From positions 1 through 64,000 of the forward strand of contig JAFQBA010000094.1 in NCBI GenBank assembly GCA_017416845.1: a stretch of DNA of 64,000 nucleotides, in the 5' to 3' direction. Below the pieces are notes generated by a model. The model made no database searches. It worked only from the letters and a program-made list of their open reading frames with translations, and was not told the origin of the DNA. Each line of letters opens with the position of its first letter. Position 1 is the first letter of the stretch. Positions 37,569 through 45,890 of this stretch are shown piece after piece. This DNA is from Clostridia bacterium. GTDB lineage: Bacteria > Bacillota > Clostridia > UMGS1810. The translations under genes were made by a program, and so were the position numbers.

Positions 37569-38456
37569 ATGAGAGTATACGGTTCTGACGAATTGTTTAA
37601 TACAAATGAATATGTATCAATAATACTTCAGAAGGCAAATTATCACATTGAACCTCACAAACACAATTTTATTGAAATCATTTTTATAAAATCGGGAAAA
37701 GGAATTCACTGCATAAACGGAGTTAATTATTCAATAAACCGCGGCAGTCTTCTTATTGCTAACAATGAAAGCATCCATTCCATAACTCCCGACGGAGATA
37801 TGGAATATTACAACATCTTTGTTAAGCCTGAGTATTTTTCCAACGAAATAAACGATAACTCATCACTTTTGGATACTGTGTTTATTGCATTGTATGAAGA
37901 ATTCACAATAAATGAGTTTACGGACAGGTCATTTATCGAATTTAAAAAAGAAGAAATTCAGATTTTGGAAAACTATATCAGTGCAATGCACAGAGAGTAT
38001 ATAGAAAAAAAGCCGGGATACGAAAAAATAACGGAGTCGCTGTTGAATATTATCCTAACGCACATTATGCGTAAAATGATGATACCTCTTGAAACCGAAT
38101 CGGAGAAAAAACAATTTTCAAAAGATATTCTCGGTTATATCGAAAAGAATTATAACAAAAAAATTACCGCAAAAGAACTTGCAGAAAAGTGTTTTTACAA
38201 CCCATCATATTTCAGCCGGATTTTCAAAGAGTTTACAGGTAAAACCATGCTTGAATATATTCAGGAACTGAGAATTAAAAATTCATGTGTGTTGCTTGAA
38301 AGCTCCAACAAAACAATTGATGAAATATCTGCCGAGGTAGGGTACAATAATTCTACAAGATTTTATGAAATATTTAAGCGAACAATGGGAATGACCCCTC
38401 AAAAATACAGAGAGGAACTCTTAAAAGGAAAGCTTATCAATGATATAGAAAACTAA
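37569..38456 (+). CDS. AraC-family transcriptional regulator
   Basis: A 295-aa regulator with an N-terminal cupin sensor (HIEPHKHNFIEIIFIKSG) and a C-terminal AraC double HTH (ELAEKCFYNPSYFSRIFKEFTGKT, ISAEVGYNNSTRFYEIFKRTMGMTP). ATG at 37569 after an AGGGGGTG-type site. It is divergent from the DNRLRE-repeat gene and the minus-strand glycan operon behind it, which are probable targets, and convergent with the second nagA operon. Confidence 0.9.
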   Translation: MRVYGSDELFNTNEYVSIILQKANYHIEPHKHNFIEIIFIKSGKGIHCINGVNYSINRGSLLIANNESIHSITPDGDMEYYNIFVKPEYFSNEINDNSSLLDTVFIALYEEFTINEFTDRSFIEFKKEEIQILENYISAMHREYIEKKPGYEKITESLLNIILTHIMRKMMIPLETESEKKQFSKDILGYIEKNYNKKITAKELAEKCFYNPSYFSRIFKEFTGKTMLEYIQELRIKNSCVLLESSNKTIDEISAEVGYNNSTRFYEIFKRTMGMTPQKYREELLKGKLINDIEN

Positions 38457-38479
38457 AGTGTAATGTGTATGATTCAAAA

Positions 38480-38519
38480 CAAAAGCTGTGTTTCCGAAAA
38501 ATCGGATACACAGCTTTTC
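38480..38519. terminator. Bidirectional terminator between AraC and nagA copy 2
   Basis: AAAAGCTGTGT pairs with ACACAGCTTTT around a short inner CCGA/TCGG helix; A- and T-runs on both sides. Confidence 0.8.
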
Positions 38520-38522
38520 TGC

Positions 38523-39584
38523 TTAAAACTTAAATTCTTTACCTTTTTTAATAACAGACACAATATTCATGTCATCATCCGTAACAATGAAATCGGCACT
38601 GTAGCCTTCGGCTATTTTGCCTCTGTTTTTAATTCCCATCATGTTATATGGCGTTTCGGAAGCCATCTTAAAAGCGTCATATTCGCAAATGCCGAATTCC
38701 ATTGCCTTTTTAACCATGTCAAAAAGGAAGGTAGTTGAACCTGCAAGGTTGCCTTCTTTGAGCCTTGCCTCGCCGTTTTTAACATATGTCATAAGACCGC
38801 CAAGCTCATATTCACCGTCTGCAAGACCTGCCGGGCGAACAGAGTCGCTTATGAGAATCATTTTGTCTGCGCCAAAAAGTTTATAAAGCATCAGAACACA
38901 TGCTTTGTGAATGTGAACACCGTCGCAAATGACCTGCGCATAAATTCCTTTTTCAGCCGCCGCACCAATGGGACCGGGGTTGCGGTGATGAATAGGGGGC
39001 ATGGCATTAAAGGTGTGGGTCAGGCATGATGCACCGTTTTTGATTGCTTCAATGGCAGTGTCATAGTCGCAGTCGGTGTGACCGAGACAAACGGGAACTC
39101 CGCAGTTTTTAATAAATTCCATTGCACCGTCGCTTTCGGGGGCAACGGTGATTGTTGCAACATTTTTAATTGCTGAAAATTCTTCGAGATTTGGCTTTTT
39201 AATGTATTCGGGGTTTTGCGCACCCTTATACTTTTCATTAATATACGGACCTTCAAGATGATATCCTATGATTTCGCATCCGTCGGGCACTTCGGGCTTT
39301 GTGTCGGTTATTTTCTTTACCTGTTCAAGGTCAATTGTCATGGTTGTGGGGCACCAGCTCACAACACCGTGAGAAAGCATGATTTTGCTCATTTTTTCCA
39401 CGCTTCCCACGTCACAGGTGTCCATTCCCATCATACCGTGGGAGTGGATGTCAAAAAGACCGGGGTAAACTCTTAATCCGCTTGGGGTGCCGTCTTTATT
39501 TTCATTAACCGAAACAATAACACCGTTTTCATAGCAAACATCGCAATTCACGCCATAGAGACGGACATTTTTTAATATATCCAT
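38523..39584 (-). CDS. nagA: N-acetylglucosamine-6-phosphate deacetylase, copy 2
   Basis: A 353-aa amidohydrolase closely similar to the copy at 22439-23500, with the same HLEGPYINEKYKGA metal block, LGHTDCDY, LTHTFNAMPPIHHRNPG and ISDSVRPAG. Third gene of a minus-strand operon after a nucleotidyltransferase and a NahK-like kinase, with 12 bp to the preceding stop. Here it may remove the acetyl group from a GlcNAc-6-P formed after the NahK route. The ends (KKG.EFKF) are almost identical in both copies, while the SD and leaders differ. Confidence 0.94.
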   Translation of the reverse strand: MDILKNVRLYGVNCDVCYENGVIVSVNENKDGTPSGLRVYPGLFDIHSHGMMGMDTCDVGSVEKMSKIMLSHGVVSWCPTTMTIDLEQVKKITDTKPEVPDGCEIIGYHLEGPYINEKYKGAQNPEYIKKPNLEEFSAIKNVATITVAPESDGAMEFIKNCGVPVCLGHTDCDYDTAIEAIKNGASCLTHTFNAMPPIHHRNPGPIGAAAEKGIYAQVICDGVHIHKACVLMLYKLFGADKMILISDSVRPAGLADGEYELGGLMTYVKNGEARLKEGNLAGSTTFLFDMVKKAMEFGICEYDAFKMASETPYNMMGIKNRGKIAEGYSADFIVTDDDMNIVSVIKKGKEFKF

Positions 39585-39596
39585 TTTATAATCTCC

Positions 39597-40682
39597 TTAT
39601 TTTGCGTATTTTGCAACAATTTTTTTCATTTCGTCAAACTTTGCGGTAATATCCTGACAAAGTTTAAGTTGATTCTTTGCTCTCACAAGATTCTGTTCGG
39701 GATAGTGGATTCTGAAATATGTATCACCGTTCAAATAGTCTGTGAGAAAACGTATACCGCATTCATATGTGAGAGTGAGCGCACTGAGGGGCAAAAGTTC
39801 AACCTCTCTTTTGGTGATTTTGTCGCCAAGCTCCGAAAGGAAGCCTTTTGTGTAGCTTTCAAAATAATCAAGATCAAACCACACCTTTTCCAAATCTGCC
39901 TCATCTTCAACAGCGGTGGAAGCACCAAAACGAAGTGAATCGCCGTAGTCAAAAAGAAGTGATCCTGGCATAACAGTGTCAAGATCGATAACACAAAGAC
40001 CTTTGCCTGTGTCTTTGTCAAACAAAACATTGTTAAGCTTTGTGTCGTTGTGGGTAACCCTTGTTGGGATGGCGCCGCTTTGCAGATCCTTTGTAATGAT
40101 GTGACAGTCACTTTCAAATACTGCATAGCCTTCAAAAACATCTGTTACTTCGTCTTTTCTTCCGGCAATATTCTCATTCATTGCGTTTTTAAGATTTTCG
40201 GTTCTCTTGATTGTGTTATGAAAATCCGGAATTGTTTCATAAAGAGTGGATGCATCAAACTCTGCAAGCTGATTCTGAAAATGCCCGAAAGCCTTTGCGG
40301 AAGATTCAAACTGTTCGGGGTTTTCGGGGAGATTGAGAGAAATTGTGTTTTCAATAAATTTATACACTCTGTAGCATCCGCCGTCTGAAGCCTCATAGAA
40401 AAGCCTACCGTCTTTTGTTTTTATAACAGTGAGGGTTTCTCTGTCGGGATCGCCGCCGTTTTTGGTTATGATATCTCTGAGATAAGTGGTAACCGCATCA
40501 ATATTTTCCATGAGTTTTTGAGGATTTGTGAATATTGATGTGTTAATCTTTTGAAGAATATATTTTGGTGATGAGTCTGCAACATATGTCTCATTAATAT
40601 GTCCGTCGCCATAGGGTGAAATGTTGAGATTAATGTCGAATGCATCAATAATTTCGTTAAGAGTTTTATTATATGCCATCAT
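39597..40682 (-). CDS. N-acetylhexosamine 1-kinase-like phosphotransferase (NahK/LnpB-like)
   Basis: A 361-aa cytoplasmic kinase of the APH (aminoglycoside phosphotransferase) fold. Features: GHINETYVAD and YILQKINTSIFTNPQKLMENI near the N-terminus, as in NahK of bifidobacteria; catalytic loop THNDTKLNNVLFD; metal Asp in VIDLDTVMPG. NahK makes GlcNAc-1-P or GalNAc-1-P, and the length (about 360) fits. The upstream nucleotidyltransferase overlaps it by 14 bp and nagA follows, matching the lacto-N-biose-type route (kinase, uridylyltransferase). Alternative: another aminosugar kinase of the same fold. Confidence 0.8.
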   Translation of the reverse strand: MMAYNKTLNEIIDAFDINLNISPYGDGHINETYVADSSPKYILQKINTSIFTNPQKLMENIDAVTTYLRDIITKNGGDPDRETLTVIKTKDGRLFYEASDGGCYRVYKFIENTISLNLPENPEQFESSAKAFGHFQNQLAEFDASTLYETIPDFHNTIKRTENLKNAMNENIAGRKDEVTDVFEGYAVFESDCHIITKDLQSGAIPTRVTHNDTKLNNVLFDKDTGKGLCVIDLDTVMPGSLLFDYGDSLRFGASTAVEDEADLEKVWFDLDYFESYTKGFLSELGDKITKREVELLPLSALTLTYECGIRFLTDYLNGDTYFRIHYPEQNLVRAKNQLKLCQDITAKFDEMKKIVAKYAK

Positions 40683-41514
40683 AGTGTCCTTCTTTCATTA
40701 GATTTTGAAGTGCCGACTGCACAGCGGGGGTGTCGTCTTTGTAGGTCACGCCATACCATTTGTCGTTCGATATGTATGCATCAACCTTTGTTCCGTTGTT
40801 TTTGATGAGCTCATCAACCACAAAGGGGAGGAAGAATTCATCCTTGCAAGGATTTGTCATGTTTTTCAAAAATTCAGCAAATCTTGTTTCAAGCTCTGCA
40901 AAAATATCTGTCTTAAATCCCCACATATTCATTGATACCGGTGTATCCATGGGGATGGGTGAATTTTTGTCAAGAGCAGTGTGTTCAACAACCGATTTTA
41001 AAAGTCCGTCTTCAATGTCGCACACTCCGCGGCTGACAGTGCCGTTTTCGGTCAGAGTATTTCCCAAACGAAATGCCGCAAGGCAAATTTCAGAACCGCT
41101 TGTAAGACCGTCGTGAACAAGCTTGAATGCACTTTTTCCGTAATAGTCATCGGCATTTATTGCGGCAAAAGGCGTTGTAACCGCATTTTTTGCGCAAAGT
41201 ATTGCATGACCTGTTCCCCATGGCTTTGCTCGGTCAGCAGGAACCGAAAAACCTTCGGGGAGCATGGTGTCTGTGTGCTGAAAAACATATTCGGTGTCAA
41301 TCATTTTTTCAATACGTTTTCCGGCAACCTCTCTGAAATCATGTTCGATTTCTTTTTTTATTATAAAAACTGCTTTGTTAAAACCTGCTTTTACAGCATC
41401 ATAAACCGAAAAATCAAGAATTATTTCTCCGTTTGTACCCATTGGTGCAATCTGTTTTAATCCGCCAAATCTTGACCCCATTCCGGCAGCCATAACTACG
41501 AGTGTAGTATCCAT
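40669..41514 (-). CDS. Sugar nucleotidyltransferase
   Basis: A 281-aa GT-A-fold enzyme. The N-terminal nucleotide-binding signature AAGMGSRFGGLKQIAP (about residues 9-24) and the metal-binding INADDYYGK are clear. It would join an NTP and a hexose-1-phosphate, plausibly making UDP-GlcNAc/GalNAc from the product of the overlapping NahK-like kinase (inference). The stop overlaps the kinase start by 14 bp. It is the first gene of the operon and is divergent from an AraC gene. Confidence 0.82.
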   Translation of the reverse strand: MDTTLVVMAAGMGSRFGGLKQIAPMGTNGEIILDFSVYDAVKAGFNKAVFIIKKEIEHDFREVAGKRIEKMIDTEYVFQHTDTMLPEGFSVPADRAKPWGTGHAILCAKNAVTTPFAAINADDYYGKSAFKLVHDGLTSGSEICLAAFRLGNTLTENGTVSRGVCDIEDGLLKSVVEHTALDKNSPIPMDTPVSMNMWGFKTDIFAELETRFAEFLKNMTNPCKDEFFLPFVVDELIKNNGTKVDAYISNDKWYGVTYKDDTPAVQSALQNLMKEGHYDGI

Positions 41515-41550
41515 TTTTCAACATCTCCTGTTATTTTATAGTTAATAATA

Positions 41551-41598
41551 TTGACATGTATACTAAAATATATTATCATTATAATATAATAAAGTCAA
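41551..41598. promoter_or_regulatory. Overlapping face-to-face divergent promoters
   Basis: Plus strand: TTGACA (41551-41556) with a TATCAT-type -10 about 17 bp downstream (41574-41579). Minus strand: TTGACT (41593-41598) with TAATAT (41570-41575), 17-bp spacer. The two -10 regions overlap. Confidence 0.55.
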
Positions 41599-41653
41599 GA
41601 GTGTAAATATAAAATCAGATACAAAATCTTTTAATTCGGATATAGGTGATAAA

Positions 41654-42475
41654 ATGCTGAAAGGATATAAAATTCAAACAGTAATCGGTATTGATGCAAT
41701 TCACACATTTTTCAGACAAAAGTTTTGCAAAGGCTATGTTTTCAACGGTGAGTCTCACAATTTTTGGGAAATGGTCTTTGTTTTAGACGGCAGTGTGGGT
41801 ATCACAGCCGACAGTGATGTGTATGTCCTGGAAAAAGGGCAGGGGGTGATACACCGTCCAAATGAGTTTCATAAAATCTGGTCGGAGTTCGACACAGATC
41901 CTACAGTTATCATAGTCTCATTCTCCGCCAATGCATTTCCTGATTTTGACGGCAGAATTGTCAGCCTCGACACCTCTCAAATAAAAAAGATAGAACATCT
42001 ATACACTTATTCGGATATTTGCTTTGAAAGAGACGGTTCATCAATAATAAACATAAAACCCGACACTGCCTATGAAATGAATCTTTTAAGGCTCGAACTT
42101 GAGCTTTTGATTCTTTCTGTTCTCAAGAAAAAAACCGACACGGTTTCAAGCGGTCTTAAAAGCGCCGAAATTTATTCTGCCGCCGTAAAAATAATGGAAG
42201 AAAATATCGGCTCCGGACTTGGCATTGACGAAATAGCCAAACGCTGTTCCATAAGCCCGGCATATTTAAAAAAGATATTTGCAAAATATTCGGGCTCCGG
42301 TGTAATTCAATATTATAACCGTTTGAGAGCGCGCATAGCCTGTGTTCATCTCGATAACGGCAAAAGTGTCAAAGAAACGGCGCTCCTGCTCGGCTTTGCC
42401 GATCAGAACTATTTCAGCACATTTTTCAAGCGTGTTATGGGTGTCAGTCCCACCAGCTTCAGGAATAAAAAATAA
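41654..42475 (+). CDS. AraC-family transcriptional regulator
   Basis: A 273-aa regulator: a cupin sensor (ESHNFWEMVFVLDGSVGI) and a C-terminal double HTH (EIAKRCSISPAYLKKIFAKYSGSG, ALLLGFADQNYFSTFFKRVMGVSP). ATG at 41654 after AGGTGAT. Divergent from the nucleotidyltransferase operon with overlapping promoters, and upstream of the tandem GH32-like genes; either could be its target. Confidence 0.9.
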   Translation: MLKGYKIQTVIGIDAIHTFFRQKFCKGYVFNGESHNFWEMVFVLDGSVGITADSDVYVLEKGQGVIHRPNEFHKIWSEFDTDPTVIIVSFSANAFPDFDGRIVSLDTSQIKKIEHLYTYSDICFERDGSSIINIKPDTAYEMNLLRLELELLILSVLKKKTDTVSSGLKSAEIYSAAVKIMEENIGSGLGIDEIAKRCSISPAYLKKIFAKYSGSGVIQYYNRLRARIACVHLDNGKSVKETALLLGFADQNYFSTFFKRVMGVSPTSFRNKK

Positions 42476-42484
42476 TCATTTTAC

Positions 42485-42518
42485 CAAGGGACACTGCTTT
42501 TTGTTGGTGTCCCTTTTA
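42485..42518 (+). terminator. Terminator of the AraC gene
   Basis: AAGGGACAC pairs with GTGTCCCTT followed by a T-run. Confidence 0.8.
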
Positions 42519-42587
42519 TTCATTGACTGCAAATATTAAATTTGGTAATATTCAAGTATAATTAATAATAACAGCGGAGGTAATAAA

Positions 42588-44054
42588 ATGATTAACATAG
42601 GTTCAAGAAGAGAATGTTTTTTCGATACATTCATTGTTGATAAAGACAAAACAAGTGCAAATATTTTGCTTCACAAACCCGAAATAAAAAATATAACCAT
42701 GACTTGTGATGAGCCATGGGAAGGAGACTGCAGTGATTTCTTCAACTTTTTCTTCGATGATGAAGCAGGGATCTACCGTATGTACTATCTTGGCTGGGCA
42801 TATCAAAGAGAAAATCCGGAAGAGATGGCAATCAGGGTTTGCTATGCCGAAAGCAAAGATGGCATAACATACACCAAACCAAATCTTGGGATTTGCAAAT
42901 TCAGAGGTTCAAAAGAGAATAACATCATTTTCGACGAAAAGACAATGCAGTTTGATAACTTCTATGTTTTTAAAGACAAAAATCCCGAATGCAAAAGCGG
43001 TCAGAAATACAAGGCAATTGCTCTTGATCTTTCACAAAATGCTCTTGTTGCATTTTACAGTAACGACGGAATTCATTTTGAAAAAGGAAATGTTCTCACC
43101 GACAAAGGAGCATTTGACACTCTAAATGTTGCATTTTGGGATGAAGATGCAAAAATGTACCGATGCTACATAAGAGGCTTTCACGTTTCCGGTGACCTTG
43201 AATACAAAGACCCCGAGGACGAAAGACCGCTCTATCTTTCTCCTTCCGACCGTAATGTGAGGGTGCGTGACATAAGATATATGGAGTCCGAAGATTTCGA
43301 AAGTTGGACAAGACCCGTACATATTGATTTTGGAGACAAGCCGGATGTTCCGCTCTACACCAATGTGGTTTCAAAATATTACAGAGCACCTCACATCTTT
43401 GTCGGCTTCCCCACAAGATATATGGAAAGGGAAGAGTGGACTCCTTGTTATGATGTTCTTTGCGGACTTGAAGGAAGAAAGAAACGCTTTGAAAAGGGCA
43501 GACGCCAAGGACTTACCGTCACCGACTGTGTGTTTATGACATCACGTGACGGTGTTAAATTTACCCGCTATGACGAATCATTCATCCGCCCGGGTGCAGA
43601 ACACGAAACCAACTGGGTTTACGGAAGCTGTTATCCGTCGGTTGGTTTTGTTGAAACTCCGTCTCACATCAATCCCGACTGCGACAATGAGCTTTCAATG
43701 TTTTGCTATGAAAATCATATGTCGGGAAAACCTGCCGCACTCAGACGTTACACACTCCGTCTCGACGGTTTCGCCTCCATGCACGCAGGCGAAAATGAAG
43801 AAATTCTCACCACAAAGCCCTTTGTTTTTGAAGGCTCAAAGCTTTTTGCCAATATTTCTACCTCGGCATGGGGATATATGTATTTTGAACTCACCTGTGG
43901 CGGAAAAACCGTTAAAAGCTGTGAGATGTTTGGTGATTCGGTTAACAAACCAATTTGTTTTGAGGATGATATTTCAAAGCATTCGGGCAAAGAGGTTGTT
44001 CTCAAAATCCGTATGAGAGATGCGGATATCTATAGTTTTAAATTTGAAAAGTAA
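42588..44054 (+). CDS. GH32/GH43-like beta-propeller glycosidase-family protein, copy 1
   Basis: A 488-aa protein without a signal peptide, predicted five-bladed beta-propeller with a C-terminal beta-sandwich. It belongs to a family often annotated as GH32-like: RRECFFDTFIVDK at the N-terminus, PWEGD, CYAESKDGITYTKPNLG, GSKENNI and FVGFPTRYM. No CAZy family can be assigned from memory and the catalytic acids are not certain. The paralogue starts 24 bp downstream. SD GGAGG before the ATG at 42588. Probably an intracellular oligosaccharide-processing enzyme. Confidence 0.7.
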   Translation: MINIGSRRECFFDTFIVDKDKTSANILLHKPEIKNITMTCDEPWEGDCSDFFNFFFDDEAGIYRMYYLGWAYQRENPEEMAIRVCYAESKDGITYTKPNLGICKFRGSKENNIIFDEKTMQFDNFYVFKDKNPECKSGQKYKAIALDLSQNALVAFYSNDGIHFEKGNVLTDKGAFDTLNVAFWDEDAKMYRCYIRGFHVSGDLEYKDPEDERPLYLSPSDRNVRVRDIRYMESEDFESWTRPVHIDFGDKPDVPLYTNVVSKYYRAPHIFVGFPTRYMEREEWTPCYDVLCGLEGRKKRFEKGRRQGLTVTDCVFMTSRDGVKFTRYDESFIRPGAEHETNWVYGSCYPSVGFVETPSHINPDCDNELSMFCYENHMSGKPAALRRYTLRLDGFASMHAGENEEILTTKPFVFEGSKLFANISTSAWGYMYFELTCGGKTVKSCEMFGDSVNKPICFEDDISKHSGKEVVLKIRMRDADIYSFKFEK

Positions 44055-44078
44055 AGTTGAAAAAGGAGGATACGTTAA

Positions 44079-45548
44079 ATGATCAATATAGGTACAAGAA
44101 GAGAGTGTTTTTTTGATGATTTTCTGATAGATACACAAAACACCACATCATTCAGACAAATTCACAACCCTGTTCCAAAGGAGATTGTTATGGTGTTTGA
44201 TGAAGAGTGGGAAGGAGATTCCGCTTGTTATTTTTCTATAATCCGTGAAAAAGACTTTTACAGATTGTATTATATAGCTCAGGATTCCAACCACAGAGAT
44301 GAACCGGACCGTTGTATTCAGCGCGCATGTTATGCTGAAAGCAAAGATGGCATAAATTGGATTAAACCTAAACTCGGACTCAGGGAATTTCGCGGTTCAA
44401 AGGAAAATAACATTGTCATGGATGATTCCGATCTTGTTTTCATGGATAATATGTATTTCTTCCGTGATGAAAACCCCGATTGCGATTCTGACAAAAAATA
44501 TAAAGCTATCGGTATGGATCTCCACGGCAAGTGTCTTTGCTGTTTCAACAGTGAGGACGGATTAAACTTTGTCAGAGGTGATGATATCACCGATATGGGT
44601 GCGTTTGACTCCATGAACATTGCTTTCTGGGACAAAGATGCAAAGCTATATCGTTGCTACATAAGAGGGTTCCATGTTAAGGGTGATTTTGAACACAATG
44701 ACGAGTTTGACCAGTATCCTCTTTTGATTTCCGATGCTGAAAGGGGCAAGCGAATCAGAGATATCCGCTACATTGAGTCGAAAGATTTTAAAACATGGAC
44801 AGAGCCTGTGCATCTGAATTTTGGCGAAAACAAACCCGAAGTGCAGTTATACACCAACTGCATCACACCTTATCCGAGAGCCCCTCATATTTTTGTCGGA
44901 TTTCCGACAAGATACAATGTGAGACAGTGGTCTCCGTGCTTTGATAACCTTTGTGGTCTTGAAAGACGAATATACCACAGAGATAACATCTCCAAATGTA
45001 CCGCTACAACACTGACCGACAGCATTTTTATTTGTTCTCACAACGGAACAGAGTTTACACGTTATGACGAAGCGTTCATGAGACCGGGTGCAGAACATAA
45101 AATAAACTGGATATACGGTAGTTGTTATCCTGCGGCAGGTTTTGTTGAAACTGCTTCGGCAACAAGACCCGATTGTGACAATGAACTTTCAATGTATTGC
45201 GGTGACGGAAATTATTCGGTGGTGCCCGCCGAACTCACACGTTACACACTTCGTCTTGATGGCTTTGCTTCGATGCACGCAGGTGAAAACGAAGAAATTC
45301 TCACCACAAAGCCCTTTGTTTTTGAAGGCTCAAAGCTTTTTGCCAACATTTCAACCTCTGCATGGGGATATATGTATTTTGAACTCACCTGTGGCGGAAA
45401 AACCGTTAAAAGCTGCGAAATGTTTGGAGACTCGGTTAATAAACAAATATGTTTTGAAGATGATATTTCTCAGTTTGCAGGTAAAGAAACCATTCTTACA
45501 ATCCGTATGAGAGATGCAGATATATATAGTTTTAAGTTTGAGAAATAA
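44079..45548 (+). CDS. GH32/GH43-like beta-propeller glycosidase-family protein, copy 2
   Basis: A 489-aa tandem paralogue of the preceding gene, with the same N-terminal RRECFFDDFLID, EEWEGD, CYAESKDGINWIKPKLG and FVGFPTRYN motifs. The N-terminal two thirds are diverged, whereas the C-terminal about 95 residues are nearly identical, and at DNA level 45291-45415 matches 43797-43921 with only a few changes. SD AAGGAGG precedes the ATG at 44079. A MITE-like element follows directly after its stop codon. Confidence 0.7.
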   Translation: MINIGTRRECFFDDFLIDTQNTTSFRQIHNPVPKEIVMVFDEEWEGDSACYFSIIREKDFYRLYYIAQDSNHRDEPDRCIQRACYAESKDGINWIKPKLGLREFRGSKENNIVMDDSDLVFMDNMYFFRDENPDCDSDKKYKAIGMDLHGKCLCCFNSEDGLNFVRGDDITDMGAFDSMNIAFWDKDAKLYRCYIRGFHVKGDFEHNDEFDQYPLLISDAERGKRIRDIRYIESKDFKTWTEPVHLNFGENKPEVQLYTNCITPYPRAPHIFVGFPTRYNVRQWSPCFDNLCGLERRIYHRDNISKCTATTLTDSIFICSHNGTEFTRYDEAFMRPGAEHKINWIYGSCYPAAGFVETASATRPDCDNELSMYCGDGNYSVVPAELTRYTLRLDGFASMHAGENEEILTTKPFVFEGSKLFANISTSAWGYMYFELTCGGKTVKSCEMFGDSVNKQICFEDDISQFAGKETILTIRMRDADIYSFKFEK

Positions 45549-45551
45549 TGG

Positions 45552-45792
45552 TCAAATTGGGGTTTGTAGAGCTGTTTGAAGATGGAATTTGCACTAGTGC
45601 GCTGCCTCCTTTGTGTAAAGGGAGGGGGACCGCGTAAGCGGTGGAGGGATTGTAACAAACTGCCTCAATTGCAGTATTTGTGATTGTTTGAGAGTTTATT
45701 ATTTAACAATCCCTCAGTCACTTCGTGACAGCTCCCTTTACACAAGGGAGCCTTTCGCCCTTGTGTTAAACTCCCCTACAAACTCCATTTTG
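45552..45792. repeat. MITE-like inverted-repeat element, copy 2 (complete)
   Basis: Terminal inverted repeats of about 20 bp (TCAAATTGGGGTTTGTAGAG and the complement of CCCTACAAACTCCATTTTGA), then inner arms that hold AAGGGAGGGGGACC-type hairpins. The layout is shared with the element at 1-205. No target-site duplication is obvious and no transposase is present. It begins 4 bp after the stop of the propeller gene. Confidence 0.75.
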
Positions 45793-45826
45793 ATTTTAAT
45801 ATACAATTTTATGCCTGCTTTATGTA

Positions 45827-45855
45827 TTGACATGAAACGTTTTAAATTGTATAAT
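45827..45855 (+). promoter_or_regulatory. Consensus promoter of the GH78 gene
   Basis: TTGACA at 45827-45832 and TATAAT at 45850-45855, 17-bp spacer. The -10 box lies inside the palindrome at 45842-45877. Confidence 0.85.
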
Positions 45856-45877
45856 TTATATACATTATACAATTTAA
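45842..45877. promoter_or_regulatory. Perfect 14-8-14 palindromic operator over the GH78 promoter
   Basis: TTAAATTGTATAAT (45842-45855), an 8-bp spacer, then ATTATACAATTTAA (45864-45877), exact complements. It covers the -10 box and expected start point, so a dimeric regulator bound here would block or shape transcription. The protein that binds it is unknown. Confidence 0.75.
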
Positions 45878-45890
45878 GGAGTATTTTAGT

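Noticed and set aside
42557-42562. TATAAT before the first propeller gene as a promoter
   Set aside because: No -35 box at suitable distance; left out of the features.
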